NCBI GenBank assembly: GCA_035578175.1
Contig: JAQMRL010000008.1
Span: 60,382,541-60,446,540, forward strand
DNA from: Catonia carolina
Lineage: Eukaryota; Arthropoda; Insecta; Hemiptera; Achilidae
DNA: 64,000 nucleotides
Direction of reading: 5' to 3'
Part shown: positions 10,676 to 22,256 of the stretch, in pieces
How the letters are laid out: each line of letters begins with the position of its first letter
Numbering within the stretch: the first letter of the stretch is position 1
Notes under the pieces: generated by a model
Database searches by the model: none
What the model saw: the letters and a program-made list of their open reading frames with translations, nothing else
What the model was told of the DNA's origin: nothing
Program-made: the position numbers and the translations under genes

Positions 10676-11349
10676 AGTCGTTTGCGCGTTCAGTTGACAC
10701 AACGGAGCAGTATAAGACTGCTCCGTTGTGTCACTTTTCTTATGGGGCTCTGACTGCTACTAGCACACACACAAACATCGGCTATTTAGATTAATCAATG
10801 CCATCATAACCAATAACATTCCCCTTTTTCGCGCTTTATCGATAACAAACCTTCATAATGTAGAGTAATCTGTATGACTAGTAATTAATAATCAACACTA
10901 TAAGTTTATCCTCAACTTCCTGTGCAGATTACAAATGTAAAATATTTTTTCGATATCCTTACTGGGAAAGATTTTTTAGATTTTTAAAAACCGATTGCGT
11001 CATTTGTTTACATTTATCACGCTGTGTTTAGAAAGTCTGGCGTGTGGAGAAGGCCTTAATATGCCTGCAGTAAAAAAGATAAGATATTCATTTTAACCCC
11101 TTCTAATAGAAGAAAAGTTTTTACAGTTTTTTGATTTTTCAATTCATTAAACGTTCTACATGGTATATAATTTTTTCTGTTCAGCAAAACTTGAATTGTA
11201 GTTCTACCTTAAAATATGCGTGTTCTATAGAGGTTTAAACATTTATTTATATTCACATCCAGATGCCTTTATTTGATGTTTTTAGTTACGCCTAATAGCA
11301 GTGATGATTCCCATTAGATCCATTGTGTCAACTGAACGTGCAAACGACT
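10676..11349. mobile_element. Non-autonomous DNA element with 31-bp TIRs (674 bp)
   Basis: The ends 10,676-10,706 and 11,319-11,349 are inverted repeats matching at 29 of 31 positions (core CGTTCAGTTGACACAA on the left). No coding capacity lies between them, as in a MITE. The left terminal repeat runs straight into a perfect hairpin (10,695-10,733) made from its own inner half. I could not find a target-site duplication, so the superfamily is unassigned. Confidence 0.75.
10695..10733. repeat. Perfect 17-bp inverted repeat with 5-nt loop
   Basis: TGACACAACGGAGCAGT (10,695-10,711), loop ATAAG, then its exact reverse complement (10,717-10,733). It overlaps the inner half of the left TIR of the surrounding 674-bp element. 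Confidence 0.97.
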
Positions 11350-11497
11350 GCAGCAGACTAATAAAAAGTGTGTTAATTCATCAGTAAATTAAGGTTAAGC
11401 TGATCGTTTTTTTGGTTTAATTAAACATTTTGGCATTTTTCTTTACATTTTTATCTGCTTTTTGTTTAAAATAAAAATAAATTATTTTCAATTTGTA

Positions 11498-11820
11498 ACC
11501 TACCGGGTTGGTCTATAGGTAAAGCCGTTGCTTTATAGGTAGAGCTGTTTAACAGTTGATTTTCGGAAACAAAGGTTCCTGGTTCAAATTGTAGTAAACG
11601 TAGTTACTTTATATGGATTTGAATACTAGACAGTGGTTACTGGTGTACTTTGATGGTTGGGGTTCAATTAACCATACTCTCTCAGGAATGGTCGGCTTGG
11701 GTACATACAAGACTACACCTCATTTACACATTATTCTCATCTCATTGGATTATAAGGTTGCTTATTGTTCTGAATTGAACAGATTGCAACGTACACACAT
11801 TAGGGATTAAAAAAAATAAA
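11498..11820 (+). mobile_element. SINE-B copy with target-site duplication
   Basis: A 323-bp repeat. A-box-like GGTCTATAGGTAAAGCCG and B-box-like GGTTCAAATTG lie in the first 90 bp. The body (TACTAGACAGTGGTTAC, AATTAACCATACT, TCAGGAATGGTCGGC) ends in ACATTAGGGATT and an A-rich tail. It is flanked by TTTCAATTTGTA (11,486-11,497) and TTTCAGTTTGTA (11,821-11,832), an imperfect 12-bp target duplication, as expected for LINE-mediated retroposition. Open frames through it are shadows of the SINE body. Confidence 0.88.
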
Positions 11821-12121
11821 TTTCAGTTTGTATTTGATTTTCTTCATAATATTTTATTCAAAATAAATTTTATTAAAATTTGAATGCATGTTTTATAACG
11901 TAAGAAATTTCTTATGTTAAACTTAAAAGTGTGTCTTTGACCCCATTCTTTTTATGTTACACCAGTTTCCTGGTAAATTACAAGAGGTAAGAGTTGTGGA
12001 ACAAAATTAATTTTATTTTTAAGGCCAAAAATCATATAAACTTACCATATTTACTACTAAATATGGACTTGGCTTTATTTAACTGGTAGAAGGGAAATCA
12101 GAACCGCTTATTCCAGGAATT

Positions 12122-12304
12122 AAAACTCGTTAACAGAGCGTATTAGAACACATATTTACAGTTTTCCTGTCTTTTGAAATGTGGAATGTGTTTAAAAGCG
12201 CCATTGATACTTCGTGAACAACTTTGCATGTTGGCACGTATTATTAATCACACCAGTGTACGTTTTATGAAATCATACTTCTGCTGTTTTACTGATGAAT
12301 ACCC
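12122..12304 (+). repeat. Left arm of diverged inverted repeat around a jockey-like LINE
   Basis: Segments such as AAAGCGCCATTGATACTTCG, ATCACACCAG and TTTTACTGATGAATA here reappear in inverted orientation at 14,164-14,405. The arms differ by substitutions and small indels. They lie on either side of the jockey-like fragment at 12,655-14,155. Confidence 0.8.
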
Positions 12305-12654
12305 AGATCATAAATTTTTCAAATACGGTAAAACGGCGAATTTAATGTGCAGTTTTTCGTCAAATCAATTCCACAAATTCCAGTGAGCATTAGAACCGAT
12401 GGCACACTACAATCGTTAACGTTGTTTGGAACCGGCAGTAAGAGCCCCGTACTTAATTTGTAAACGCAAAACACCACTTAAGAATATATCAAATAAACAC
12501 TATAGTTAATGTAACTGTAAGATGTCATCTACAAGGTATTCTAAACGTATCATTGATAATTTGTTCAGGCACATTTTGAGGTCACTGGCGAGAAAAGTTA
12601 TTATTTTTTTAGTAATGCGTCGTGTTCCGTCTACTAAGTACTACGTGAACTACA

Positions 12655-14155
12655 ACACGCAGGAATTACTCTAATTACCCAAATTTTTAATGCTATTTTG
12701 CGGACCACCCACTTTCCTGTACAGTGGAACCAACAAGTTATCATGTTTCATAAAGAAAATACACCAATCCACGAACCATCTTCTTACAGGCCCATCAATT
12801 TACTTTCAACATTATCCAAATTATTCGAAAAACTTTTACTCCCAAGACTGCCTATATTTATAAAAGACCAAGGTGTAATCCCTAATCATCAATTTGGATT
12901 CCGTCGACAGCACAGCCAATTCATCAACTACACAGAATCGTTGATCAAATTGCCTCTGACTTTGAACAAAAAGAAATATGTTAGTGCTGTCTTCTTTGAT
13001 GTTTGCGCAGCATTTGATAAAGTGTGGCATCAAGGTTTGCGATATAAATTAAGAAAATTCTTGCCAGATGCCTATTTCTTAAATATCAGCTCCTTTTTAA
13101 CGGACAGATTTTTCAAGTAAAACATAACACGGCTCTGTCTGATTACAAACAAATCGTCGCTGATGTTCCAAAGGATAAATCTTGTCGCCACTGCTTTTCA
13201 ACATCTACACATCAGATCTACCTGAATTTACTAACACCACATTAGCTACTTATGCTGACGATACAGTCATCCTTTCTTCTGATGTACAGCCAGAAGCAAC
13301 GAGTAATCATTTACCAAGTCACACCAACTTTTTAAATTATTGGTTAAAAATCTGGAGGATCCAATTCAACACTTCAAAACCAGTGCACGTCACCTTTTCT
13401 GTCCGGAAAGGCGAATGTCCTCAATAATTCCTCGACAATAAACCGATACCACAACGACAAAAAGTTAAATACCTTGGACTTCACCTTGACAAGAGACTCA
13501 CCTGGGCGACTCATAAAAAACCAAAAGACTGACTTTGAAATCCAAACTGAAAGAACTATTTCGACTACTTGGACGCCGCTCTTTGCTGACTCTAAAAGCT
13601 AAACTATTGCTATACAAAGTTTATTTTAAACCAATATGAACCTATGGACTACAAATTTATGGCACAGCTAAACCGAGCAACCTACAAAAATTACAAGCCT
13701 TTCAGTCAAATTCCTACGTTTAATCACCTGCGCACCTTTTTATGTCAACAACAAAATTCTACATGACGAACTTAATATTCCGTTCATAGGTGAAGTAGTT
13801 AAGTTCAGCTACAGTGTTCTCCACAGAAAATTGTATGATCACCCAACGAATTGATCACCAAACTATCGGATGCATCACTACCAGGGAATCCGCAACGCAG
13901 GTTGAAACGTCAATAGGCCCGAGATCTTTTGTAAAGTGGTTTATTTTATTTTTCTTTCTTCTTTTTTTCTTGCAATGTTGTTATTTACCATTCATGTATC
14001 ATGAGCTTTATCTCAGAGAACAAATATCAATGGGTATTACTGTTACTTTTCATTACTTTTTCTTGTTATCCTTTGTTTACTTTTATCAAATTTGCTCGTT
14101 GTATCTTAGTATACACGTAGTTGCAAATAAAGTTATTAAAGTTAAAAAAATAATA
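12655..14155 (+). pseudogene. Jockey-like LINE ORF2 fragment, reverse transcriptase to 3' end
   Basis: A broken reverse transcriptase of jockey type. The reading starts near GITLITQIFNAILRTTHFPV, and the open segment 12,698-13,120 holds EPSSYRPINLLSTLSKLFEK and the catalytic FFDVCAAFDKVWH (residues 99-111). After a frameshift, 13,182-13,427 holds SPLLFNIYTSDLP and the second catalytic motif YADDT (residues 24-28). Further frames give KVKYLGLHLDKRLTWATH and, at 13,780-13,910, the ORF2 end GNPQRRLKR. A short 3' UTR ends in AATAAAG and A-rich sequence near 14,155. At least three frame breaks mean it is dead. The endonuclease domain and ORF1 are missing (5' truncation at about 12,655). Confidence 0.85.
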
Positions 14156-14163
14156 ACAATATT

Positions 14164-14405
14164 CATCAGTAAAAAAACAGAACTACGATTTCATAAACAT
14201 ACTCTGGTGTGATAAATAAAACGAGCCAACCCGCAGATTTACGAACAGATCAGTGATTTACGAAGTATCAATGGCGCTTTACTATTCCTAATTTCAAAAA
14301 AATAAAAAAACTTCATATATAATAAAATGTTCTGATACGCTTTGTAAAGAACAAAAACATACTAAGTCATTGTTTTCACCAAATATTTTGATACGAAAAC
14401 TCGTG
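14164..14405 (-). repeat. Right arm of inverted repeat around the jockey-like LINE
   Basis: Inverted counterpart of 12,122-12,304. It starts (in plus coordinates) right after the LINE tail with ATTCATCAGTAAAAAAACAG and continues through TGATACGC to about ATACGAAAACTCGTG. Confidence 0.8.
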
Positions 14406-15045
14406 TATAAATTATTTAATTGTTTAATTTAAGAAAAACTTTAATAAAACTAGTATTATTATGCAAAAAAATGAGTGAAATTTGTTGGCAAGCTCAACTC
14501 TACATAAAAAAATTGGTTATTCAGAATTTCATTTTAGGGAAATATTCCTTTTCCAGAAAGACTTGGTTTTAAGATTTAAAATATTTTGTTTACCTTTGTT
14601 TAACAATATTTTAAGATGTACAAACTGGAATATGCAATGATATTACACGAACAGAAACCTTTGTCGAATCAGACTGTATTCCGTTTAATATGCTTACATC
14701 ATATGACACAATCAGGTAATCGGGGCAGAGTAAACCCTACTACAGTTTGCACGTAGCATAATGAAGTGATAAAAATAGATCAGATCTAATCATCTTCTCT
14801 GTTTGATACTTGGTTGACATGTTTTATGTGACATTGGAGGTTAGGTAATTTAACAGCGATCAGTGTTTATTTCATTCTAAATAAACTAAATGATTAATTG
14901 AGATTAAAGAAGGTATCACGTGTAGCCTACTTGATGTATAATAGAAAAACTTATGCGCATAAGACAATGTTAAAATAAATTAGAATACAATTTTATAAAA
15001 AATGGAAATAAAGAACTAAATTTTTAAGTTTATTTAAATAGATAT
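14406..15045. other. AT-rich DNA, nothing recognised
   Basis: No coding domain or known repeat boundary was seen between the inverted-repeat arm and the LINE-G tail. Confidence 0.4.
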
Positions 15046-16150
15046 TTCTTCTTCTTCTTCTTCTTCTGCCTTTCAAGGATTAGCAATGATTTGTGTGTTC
15101 TACCGGTTCCGAACCTCTCAAATCTGCCCATCTCTTTCTCGGGCGTCCTCGTTCTCTCCTGCCCTCCGGCTTGTAGCCCAGTTTCTGCTTAGGTATCCTA
15201 TCCTCCCTCATTCTGTTCACATGCTCTAACCAATGTATTCTGTTCTGAGATACCTTGTCGTTTATAGAGAAGATGTTGAATTCTTATCTCGGTATTCCTG
15301 TAACGATCTTCTCTAATACACCCACACGTATGTTGAAGAAATTTAATTTCAGATGCTTGCTATCTACTTTCCTCTCGCTTTGATAGCACACATGTTACAC
15401 TGCCATAGAGTAGGGTTGGCACTGCTAATGTTTTATAAAATCTCACCCTCGTGTTTTACTGGTGCTATTTTTTAAAGTGCGGTGGATAGTTCCGCATATT
15501 TGCTGAAATCAGTGCATCTTATTGTAAGCATCTTTATCCTGTTGGTGTGTAATGTTGCAAACCCTATCTTCTCCTATGAGAATACCAGTGTGTATTTGAG
15601 ACTTCCACCTTCTGATCACGTCATCCAAATAAATATTAAACAAAGTGGTGATATACCACACCCTTGTCTTACTCCTCTATTAATAATTACTTCTTCAGAA
15701 TTAAAGTTTTCTATTGATATTATCCCCCTGGTATCTTTGTACAGGCTTTGGACTGGTCATGAGATGGGAAGGATATCCAGTATCTTGCATTATTTCCCAT
15801 AATTTTATTCTACCCACTGTATCGAAAGCCTTCTGAAGATTTACAAAAGGTAAGTGTGAGTTTCAAAACTGAATTCCCTTCTTTTCTCAACGATTTGCTT
15901 TATGATAAACACATTGTAAGTGCATGATCTCCCCTTCCTGAAGCCATACTAATCTTCGAGTAGCAAGGTCTCTGCAATAGTCTGCATCCTACCTTTTATT
16001 ATCATGCTGTATACCTTATATGATGTGTTAATCAAACTGATTCTTCTATAGTCTATATCAATATAAGAATTTGAATCAGAAAACTAAAAGTGTTCTTCAT
16101 TTAGCTTAATTCCAAGAAACGTAGGCTATGTTGAATGTTTTGGAGTTAAA
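15046..16150 (-). pseudogene. LINE-G copy: reverse transcriptase remnants and CTT tail
   Basis: On the minus strand, upstream to downstream, it encodes RRISLINTSYKVYS-like sequence (about 16,060), a degraded catalytic block NLQKAFDTVGRIKLWEIMQ (about 15,810), RGVRQG/LFNIYLDDVIR-like sequence (about 15,600), LYGS-type sequence (about 15,400), and the end GRRERGRPRKRW-like near 15,130. The GAA-type tail shows as (CTT)n at 15,046-15,066. Frameshifts and stops are frequent, and a segment around 15,480 is replaced by unrelated sequence. It is closely related to 39,905-41,735 and has the same abrupt 5' end. Confidence 0.8.
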
Positions 16151-16177
16151 TGCAAACAGTTTAAGTATATCAGTAGG

Positions 16178-16540
16178 TAAGGTAGGCACACTAATTTCCT
16201 GAGCTGGTGATGAAAGAGAGAATGAAAATAAGAGAGTGAGTGTTGGTCAGTGACAGCGTGCGGGGAATTAGGCTACGGTTCCCTTCCACGCCCCGCTGAC
16301 GGTATGTAAAATTTTTTTAACCCGACATTTCCCTTATAGTATTATATAAACAGTTCCGAGGGAGGTGGAGGGTTCTTTGTTGATGCCGGATCAAGTGGCC
16401 AGGCGGCGGGTTTTTGGTTGGCAGGCGGTTGCGGCCTCTTTAGGACTGGACGAGGACGCCTCAGTTGAGTCCAACACTACTTCCCCCATCGCGAGGGAGT
16501 AAACATGAGTTTTTCTCGCCGCCACGGATAAAAAAAAAGT
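16178..16540 (+). mobile_element. R1-like LINE 3' UTR with poly(A) tail
   Basis: Starts at GTAGGCACACTAATTTCCTG and ends GCCGCCACGGATAAAAAAAA, a poly(A) tail. The same sequence follows the ORF2 end at 18,405-18,670 on the minus strand, which identifies it as 3' UTR. This copy is 5'-truncated inside the UTR. It contains about 180 bp (about 16,310-16,490, including AGGACTGGACGAGGACGCC) that the 18.4-kb copy lacks. Confidence 0.75.
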
Positions 16541-16584
16541 TTAGGTATTTCAAAATGTAACGAGAAGTGTAAACAAAATATTGC

Positions 16585-16695
16585 TATATATAAAATTTTG
16601 CTTCTGACTGGCCCCTTCACCCGTAATGCCATTACCTTTGTCTTCTGCGTCGAAACTGTCAACTTATATTCTTTGCAGAATTTGTTCAGCATGTA
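16585..16695 (-). pseudogene. LINE-G ORF2 fragment
   Basis: Reads MLNKFCKEYKLTVSTQKTKV then MALR.KGPVRSKIL on the minus strand. The same block occurs at 41,215-41,320 in the LINE-G copy. It is the segment after the YADD motif of the reverse transcriptase. The fragment is broken at both ends. Confidence 0.75.
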
Positions 16696-16699
16696 TACA

Positions 16700-18400
16700 A
16701 ATAGATATTTGTAAACAGATGTAGTACTACATAACTCACCAAATTTTAAGTTATGTAAAATATAAGTTTCAAAATTTTTCCGAATTGAATCGAATTTTTT
16801 TTAAATATCATTTTTTTAATACATAATCTGTTGTACAACAATAACTGTAAATATCGGTTTAAACTAACACTTGAAAAAATACAAACCAGTGTTTAATTAA
16901 CAATATATAACATACAAAACATATTATACTGATCTCAATTATTTACAATGAATTAAATGAATATAAAAAAAAACAAAACAGAAAGCTTCCTTAAATAAAA
17001 ATAAATATAAAAGAAAAGGTAGTAAGTTATACATGACATCTTCAAATATGTGTTTTACAAAATTTCTTGAAGATAATTAGAAATTTTAATTTAATTGTTT
17101 CCAAAATTCACACTCAAACACGCCACTCAATTACAAAGCAATAACGCACTATTTTTTTTAACAATTTAAAATCACACTACCAGAATCGTCTTGACAGATC
17201 CAGAACGTTTTAGTCTGTGCATCGTTGTTGTTAGCAGATTTAACGCTAGATGATTAGCATGATTATTTAAGCGTTTTTACAATTGAAATCACGAATTTTT
17301 TCATGAACCTTTTGCATATCCAAATCTTGATGTATTGTAGCATGTTAAATATCACGATGCATTTAACATGACCTGCAGAGCATTCGATTGAAACCGTTGC
17401 AAAATCTCGATTTTTGAAGTTTATGCTGTGCCCATAACTGAATCTCTTAGATCCAAATCGGCTTCAATATGGATGTGTGCAAAATTAGTTTGTTTTTAAT
17501 CGAAGGCTAGAAATTACAATTAAATTAATGATAAAATATAAAGTTGATCTAACTTAACGAATAATACAGATTATTTTACACATTTAATAATTATTGACTT
17601 ACTTACAACCAATTTTACACTGTTAGAAGTACGGAAATCATTTCCTTAACGGAGGTCTACTTGTTAAGTACATATGAGACTTTCAGAAGTGAAAAGATGT
17701 GATAGTAATTAGAATGGATTTTGTCAGATGTTAGGGTAAATTAGAAAGGAAAACGTCAAAGTTTTAAACCTATAAATAAACAAAATTTTAGATAATATCT
17801 TTATATCGTGCAATTATTTTCATAATACATTGTTGCGCAAAGTGACTACGGTCAATTAAATCTGTTTAAATATATTAAAATAAAGGATTAGTAAATTTAT
17901 GTATGCATGATAATATTATAATCTTATAAACAATTCCATTTTAAATTAAGGTAGAAAATACAAAACCAAGAAAGACTTAACCATGTTTTTATCATCTTCA
18001 TTTTCTATGTTGTTTCATGTCGTGTAAAGCTTATTGTTTCAGTCTTCTTGTTGCGTCATTAAGGAGAAGCTTATTTGCATTAAACCATACTATAGCAGGG
18101 CGACATTCAATGTTGTTACTACACTAAACTTAAGACACCTCGACCATCTCCTTTAAAGAAGAAGAGGGAAAGAGTAAGGGGTTGCCACTAAACTTGTGCT
18201 ATCTGCATAAAGAAACACATCAAGTGAGTCGTTACGTTCCACAGAACTCAAACCAAAAATGTATCTTAGTTATCACAAGAATTAGTAATTATGAATATCA
18301 TTACTTAAACTCACTTCGTAAGTTAAATTTATTATGGACTGCTAGCATTTGCCCCTACACTTTCCTTGGGCTTATCTTTAACCTCGGACACCTACATGCA
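16700..18400. other. AT-rich DNA, no gene seen
   Basis: No domain, RNA gene or identifiable repeat boundary in about 1.7 kb of AT-rich sequence. Confidence 0.4.
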
Positions 18401-18404
18401 CGAA

Positions 18405-18960
18405 AATTCGGTTTTTTATCCGAGGCGGCGAGAAAAACTCATGTTCACTCCCTCACCATTGGGGAAGGAAGTCGGGTTACAAAATTCACACACTGTCAGC
18501 GGGGCGTGGAAGGGAACCGTAACCTAATTCCCCTCTCGCTGTCACTAACCAACACTCACTCTCATTCATCTCTTTCATCACCAGCTCAGGAAATTAGTGT
18601 GCCTACTTTCTGAGATCGGAACAGGATTAATTTACTGTGGGAGAGGGTGATCCCGCCGATCTCCATATGTCTCCTACCTCCGCAGTCTCCTGACCACCCT
18701 CTCCGCAAACTGAGTGACCAACTTCCAGCTCTCCTCATCCCGCAACATCGCTGCCCCTACTCTTTCTGGGATCCACTGTGCGACACCTATCTTCTCAGAT
18801 GTATCGATTCTGTCGAGGCCAAAATAAGAAGATCTTTCAAAAATATGCGCAATTGACTCCTCCTCTTCACTGTCGCATAGTCGACATATCGGTACTTTAT
18901 GAAGTTTGAACCTCGTCAAATATGGCCCGAAGCAACCGTGCTCTGTTAGCTACTGCGTCA
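18405..18960 (-). pseudogene. R1-like LINE ORF2 C-terminus and 3' UTR
   Basis: The minus-strand frame from about 18,957 to 18,674 starts LTEHGCFGPYLTRFKLHKVP, followed by CRLCDSEEEESIAHIFERS. This matches the C-terminal zinc-knuckle region of R1-clade and related LINE ORF2 proteins (C-x2-C...H-x4-C), where the domain helps bind the RNA or target. Here the fourth ligand is a serine (SSYFG where CPYFG is usual), suggesting decay. After the stop at 18,674 comes a 3' UTR identical in layout to 16,178-16,540 and an A-rich end near 18,411. The catalytic domains are missing. Confidence 0.75.
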
Positions 18961-19139
18961 ATTTAAATTATTTGCTGTTAAGTTACCCTCCAGTTTCAAT
19001 ATAGGTATATTTACATTCTAACAATTTTTCATTTGATGATTAGCTGTACAAGTTACGTAAGAAAACCTATGATTCTACCAAATTGTGTATTTATAGTAGA
19101 TAACAATATTTTGTTTTGTTAAAAGAAAAATAAGTTTGA

Positions 19140-19445
19140 ACCTTGTCAAATATGCGGCAATGGTATTGTAGAATTTGATCCTCGTCACTTGTCTTGTTTC
19201 GTTCCTCAAGTTCCTATGATTAATGGCGCATATTCTTTGAAATTTACTATTCTTTTTATCGCATCATTGTCACAATCATATGTTATATCGTTGCCGAGGT
19301 AAAAGTGTTTGACTTGCTCTATCATGTTTCCTTTTAATTCTATTTTAGTTCTTATTGTGTGTTTCCCTTTAAAAGCCATTGATTTGGTTTTTACAGTCGA
19401 AATTCCTAAATTGTATTCCAATGCTATCCTAGCAATATCCACTGA
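19140..19445 (-). pseudogene. LINE ORF2 fragment (MAFKGK...IEQV family)
   Basis: Minus-strand reading: GISTVKTKSMAFKGK, then IEQVKHFYLG, DNDAIKRIVNF, and after a frameshift TRIKFYNTIAA. This is the region between the reverse transcriptase YADD motif and the YGSESW block. The 22.3-kb LINE fragment shares the MAFK.K.TIR motif and TRIKFYN.IA. Confidence 0.75.
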
Positions 19446-21130
19446 TATCTAAGTGGTTTATACAGCCGATTTTTTGTTTTCCATTCTTATATTCTGGGTT
19501 CAAATAATGTGATGCAATAATTTTATAGGGGTTCTTCTTTTTTCAAATGTATAATAAGGTAAAAACTCTTTGTTTAAATTCATACAAATATTATGTTAAG
19601 TTCATATTTATACAACCTTAAATTCTTATTTTCTGTAATTTATTTTTTAATTAGATCTCTTCAGCATTTTGTGGATAAATGCTGGGAGAAAATTATTTAT
19701 TTTGGTCGCTAATGCCGTATAATTAATTAAAAAAATTAAAGTGGTTAAGTTTATTTCAGAGATCCAATTTTTTACAAGTACAAATATACAGCGGTTGAGC
19801 AAAGCTGATGAATACACTGTAATCCGTTATCCTTAGGCTTTATGTCGTTTGGTGCTTATATGTTTGTTTAGTCACAGAAAATGTGAAAAGCGGAAGTGAG
19901 TAAACAGGGATGCGTAATTAATGTAAGTCAGTGAGAGAGTTAAACTGTTGACTGGAGGATGGGTTGTTGAAAGATAAAGAGAAATATTGAGAGAAAGTGA
20001 GTAAAGGGGTTGAATGCGGAGTGGGTGGTAAGCTTGAACAGTCTCGGTTAGATTACATGAGTTATGAATATGTATGCAATTGACAGAGAGCACTGGTTAA
20101 AGCCTACAAATTTACTGGACGGTCCTTTACTCAGAGTCCTCTCTTCCTTCTCCTCCTTCCTTATCTACGTCATCCCCCATCCCTTACACACATTTCCAAA
20201 AACGAAAACTGGCAGACAAATCTAATTGTCCATACCATATGGAAAATACCTACTACCACTTTTCGCATATCCACTTTCATCTTCTCCTTTAAAAAAAAAA
20301 AGAATTAATATTAATTATATCAGTTTTTATACTTATTTTATGCTCACTTCTGACCAAAAGAGAAGAAGAAAGGGAATGTGAAAAATAAAATGAGTTTTGT
20401 TTTTAATGCATAACGCGACTGTAAATATACGCATATACTTTATTTATGTAAACTCTGAATACAGTCAACTGTTTGTTTCGTTTCGCTCGTTCTTTATTAC
20501 TTTGTTGGAAATTAGTTCCGTAATTAATAAAAAAAGCATCTGCCTTTTAACAAAACAAAACTTTTAAAAAGCTATCCCTCCACAACGAGGTTGTTTTCAT
20601 TTGAATAAAAATATGGTAGCGATAAAGTTTATGTACAAGTGTCTATTTCCTTTTTAGTATTGTTATATTTTTACAAATTATTTTTAAATTAATATTTTCT
20701 ACTCTAATATTTCCTTTTTTTATTTATAAAAAATAAAATGAAAATAAATAATAATACAATGTTGTTTACCCAACTTTAACTCAAAATCAAACAATTATAA
20801 AATTCATTTTAATTATTTTTCTCTTACATAATATTTGTGCCTGTTCTTTGTACTGGACGAGTTTTTAATCCTACAGTTCAGTTTTATATCCATTTATTTC
20901 ACACCATTTTTTTAAGTGGTTTACGTCTATTGATAAATCAGAATCTAATTTCTTAACAATTCTTATGATTCATGGACATAAACATAATTCTTAATGATAA
21001 CGTACTTATTCCTGTATAAATTAATGACTGGTAGGTCCATATAACTGTGTTTTAAAAAAATTAAAACATGTTATTGGAATTTTAAATTAATTAGTTGATC
21101 ACTTAATTAAATATATTAGATTACGCTTGA
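19446..21130. other. AT-rich DNA with a GAGT-rich block, no gene seen
   Basis: Mostly AT-rich. About 19,870-20,060 is purine-rich on the plus strand (GTGAG/GAGAGA repeats) and 20,130-20,200 is pyrimidine-rich. The minus-strand open frame 19,872-20,093 (LYSLSLNISLYLSTTH) reflects this bias. Confidence 0.4.
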
Positions 21131-22256
21131 TAAAAATCGGGTGTGAAACATTCACACGCTTTCTCTTACCAGTGTAGATAATTTACATCATAACCTATGG
21201 TTGGTCTTGAGTAAACAATGTAAAATGAAAAACTTGACCTAATTTTAATCATGAGTGACTGACGGAAAATGAAAATTAACCTCTATAAAACATAAAATTA
21301 TGGAAAATCAGTAATTGCCGCTAAACTAGGCTCTGTAAAAGAAATGCTTAAAATAAAAGTTGTAGGTTTTTAAGCGTACCCGGAAAGAAAGAAATTGAAA
21401 ATTTTCACAATTCCGGTGTTTTGAAAATTATTAAAATTCAGAATTTTCTGCATACAACGATTAAGGTATAATTTGTTGGGGGTTTTGCAGTTTTTTTTTA
21501 ATAAAAAATATGTTTAATCGTTCTTACGTTATTTTTTAAACGTTAGCCCTTTGTATAACATCTCTTATTTTTTGAATGACAACAGATAAATTTATAATTT
21601 TGTTATTTTTTGCGATATTTTTTGTTTTAAAACTTTAAGTTAGCACCAGACCACCTATGATTTTAAATAGGGCCTATATTAACCTCTGAACTGTAAAAAA
21701 TAACATATAGAATTATTTAACGTATAATGTGTTCTCTTTTAGTTTTTTCTTGTTTCCCGTCAGTAGCAATTTTTGACGGGTAAGGTACATTTTCTCAGCC
21801 AGCTGTGAATGGATTTTAATGAAATGTTTTCTCAGCCTTTCGTTACATTATTTCAATGTAATAAGTTAATAGACTATTACTGTAAAATAATTTGTTTAAA
21901 TATTTATTTTCCACTTCAATAGGCAAAATGTTTTGCTTTAAAAAGTGGTAATTAAAAAAAAAATCTTATCTTTCTAACAATATATCAAGATGCTACTTTC
22001 TCAGTGGATGTAGAATAACCTGGAAAGGAACCACAAGAAAATTGGACAGGATAACTCTAATAGTTTTTGAGAAAATGTTCCTTACATTAACATTAGGGAG
22101 ATAGACATTCCGGGTCCCCTTAAATTTCCTATAACTCGGAATATACCTTTTTGTCGTAAAATGCATACTAAGCCCTTAATCTTAAAATATATTATTTATT
22201 ACCGATTTTGACGTCGAACTAAGCGTTGTACGAAAAACTTTTGCAATAAAAGTTGT

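Noticed and set aside
11501..11600. A/B-box pair as a tRNA gene
   Set aside because: Belongs to the dispersed SINE-B repeat with an imperfect target duplication; tRNA folding is poor.
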